DNA of 33,991 nucleotides from Acidimicrobiales bacterium (GTDB lineage: Bacteria > Actinomycetota > Acidimicrobiia > Acidimicrobiales > SKKL01). Positions within the stretch are counted from its first letter, which is position 1. Each line of letters begins with the position of its first letter. The stretch covers positions 1 through 33,991 of the forward strand of contig SKKL01000067.1 of assembly GCA_007121465.1 (NCBI GenBank), in the 5' to 3' direction. The notes beneath the pieces are model-generated. The model did not search any database. It saw only the letters and a list, made by a program, of their open reading frames with translations, and was not told the DNA's origin. Shown here piece by piece: positions 33,114 through 33,991 of this stretch. A program made the position numbers and the translations under genes.

Positions 33114-33991
33114 ATGACCGCTGTCGTGACCATGAAGCAACTGCTCGAGGCCGGGGTGCACTTCGGCCACCAGACCCGCCGCTGGAACCCGAAGATGAAG
33201 CGATTCATCCACGGTGACCGCAACGGGATCTACATCATCGATCTCGAGCAGACGCTCAAGCGGATCGAGACGGCCTACACCGTCGTGCGCGACACCGTCG
33301 CCGACGGCGGCAACATCCTCTTCGTCGGCACGAAGAAGCAGGCCCAGGGCCCGGTGCAGTCCTACGCCGAGAAGTGCGGCATGCCCTACATCAACGAGCG
33401 TTGGCTCGGCGGCATGCTCACCAACTACGAGACGATGTCGAAGCGCGTCGCCAAGATGAAGGAGTACCAGCGCATGCGGGACTCCGGCGAGTTCGAGGCA
33501 ATGCCGAAGAAGGAAGCGCTTCTCATCTCCCGCGAGCTCACCAAGCTCGAGCGCAACCTCGGCGGCATCCGCGACATGGAGAAGCTCCCCGACATCGTGT
33601 TCGTGCTCGACACCAAGAAGGAGCACATCGCGGTGACCGAGGCCAACAAGCTCGGTCTCCCGATCGTCGCGGTGGTCGACACCAACTGCGACCCCGACGT
33701 CATCCAGTACGTCATCCCCGGCAACGACGACGCCATCCGATCCGGTGACCTGATGTGTCGGGTCATGGCCGATGCCGTGCTCGAGGGCCGCTTCATCCGC
33801 TCCCGCCGTGAGGGCGACGGAGCCGGTCCGCGCCGCAGCCTCCGCCAGGAGGACGAGATCGCCGCTCAGCAGGCCGAGGCCCGCCGTCAGGCTGCCCTCG
33901 CCGCCGCCGAGCGCGAGGCGCGCATCGCCTCGGGCGACACCGGACCGGCCGAGACCGCCGCCGCCGCTGCGGCGCCCGCCGATCCCGCTGA
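33114..33991 (+). CDS. rpsB: 30S ribosomal protein S2 (3' end truncated by window edge)
   Basis: [55 protein letters not shown]...; SD ggaggagctgtc-like ggaaggagct upstream; Glu/Ala-rich C-terminal extension, frame open at the window end. Confidence 0.97.
   Translation, partial: MTAVVTMKQLLEAGVHFGHQTRRWNPKMKRFIHGDRNGIYIIDLEQTLKRIETAYTVVRDTVADGGNILFVGTKKQAQGPVQSYAEKCGMPYINERWLGGMLTNYETMSKRVAKMKEYQRMRDSGEFEAMPKKEALLISRELTKLERNLGGIRDMEKLPDIVFVLDTKKEHIAVTEANKLGLPIVAVVDTNCDPDVIQYVIPGNDDAIRSGDLMCRVMADAVLEGRFIRSRREGDGAGPRRSLRQEDEIAAQQAEARRQAALAAAEREARIASGDTGPAETAAAAAAPADPA

Noticed and set aside
1-33991. tRNA, rRNA or prophage/transposase genes
   Set aside because: None recognised by eye; most intergenic gaps are short and filled by promoter or terminator elements. 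xerC is a housekeeping-type recombinase here, not an obvious integron or phage integrase.

Overview
GC-rich chromosomal window, most likely from an actinobacterium (Acidimicrobiia-like by gene content and order; this is inference, with no database search). It is mostly a + strand housekeeping block: rsmD-coaD-(coiled-coil protein)-DUF177-rpmF-plsX-acpP-rnc-mutM-like-smc-htrA-like-ftsY-BON protein-ffh-rpsP-KH-rimM-[inserted - strand AbiEi/DUF559-like gene plus a 49-bp repeat pair]-trmD-rplS-yraN-[histidine phosphatase and small - strand genes]-cytochrome c-comM-dprA-xerC-whiG-like sigma-degenerate M23/lipase fusion-rpsB (truncated by the window end). The first 6.7 kb is more accessory: a truncated lipoprotein, a Thr-rich polysaccharide deacetylase, an alpha/beta hydrolase, and a nitrite/NO module (cupredoxin-fused NirK-like copper enzyme, RIC/YtfE-type Fe-S repair protein, ArsR-like regulator with a Cys-containing C-terminus, and a membrane protein). 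The best leads are: (1) the nitrite/NO module with a perfect 10-6-10 palindrome at the nirK promoter; (2) a MutM homolog in the usual mutM position that has lost most catalytic and intercalating residues; (3) a hairpin that sequesters the comM Shine-Dalgarno; (4) an AbiEi/DUF559-like gene splitting rimM and trmD, with a stem-loop repeat running into its 3' end and a palindrome upstream of its start; (5) a degenerate M23 domain fused to a lipase; and (6) rnc having no ATG/GTG/TTG start for its full-length form. Most of the long antisense ORFs in the supplied track are GC artefacts.
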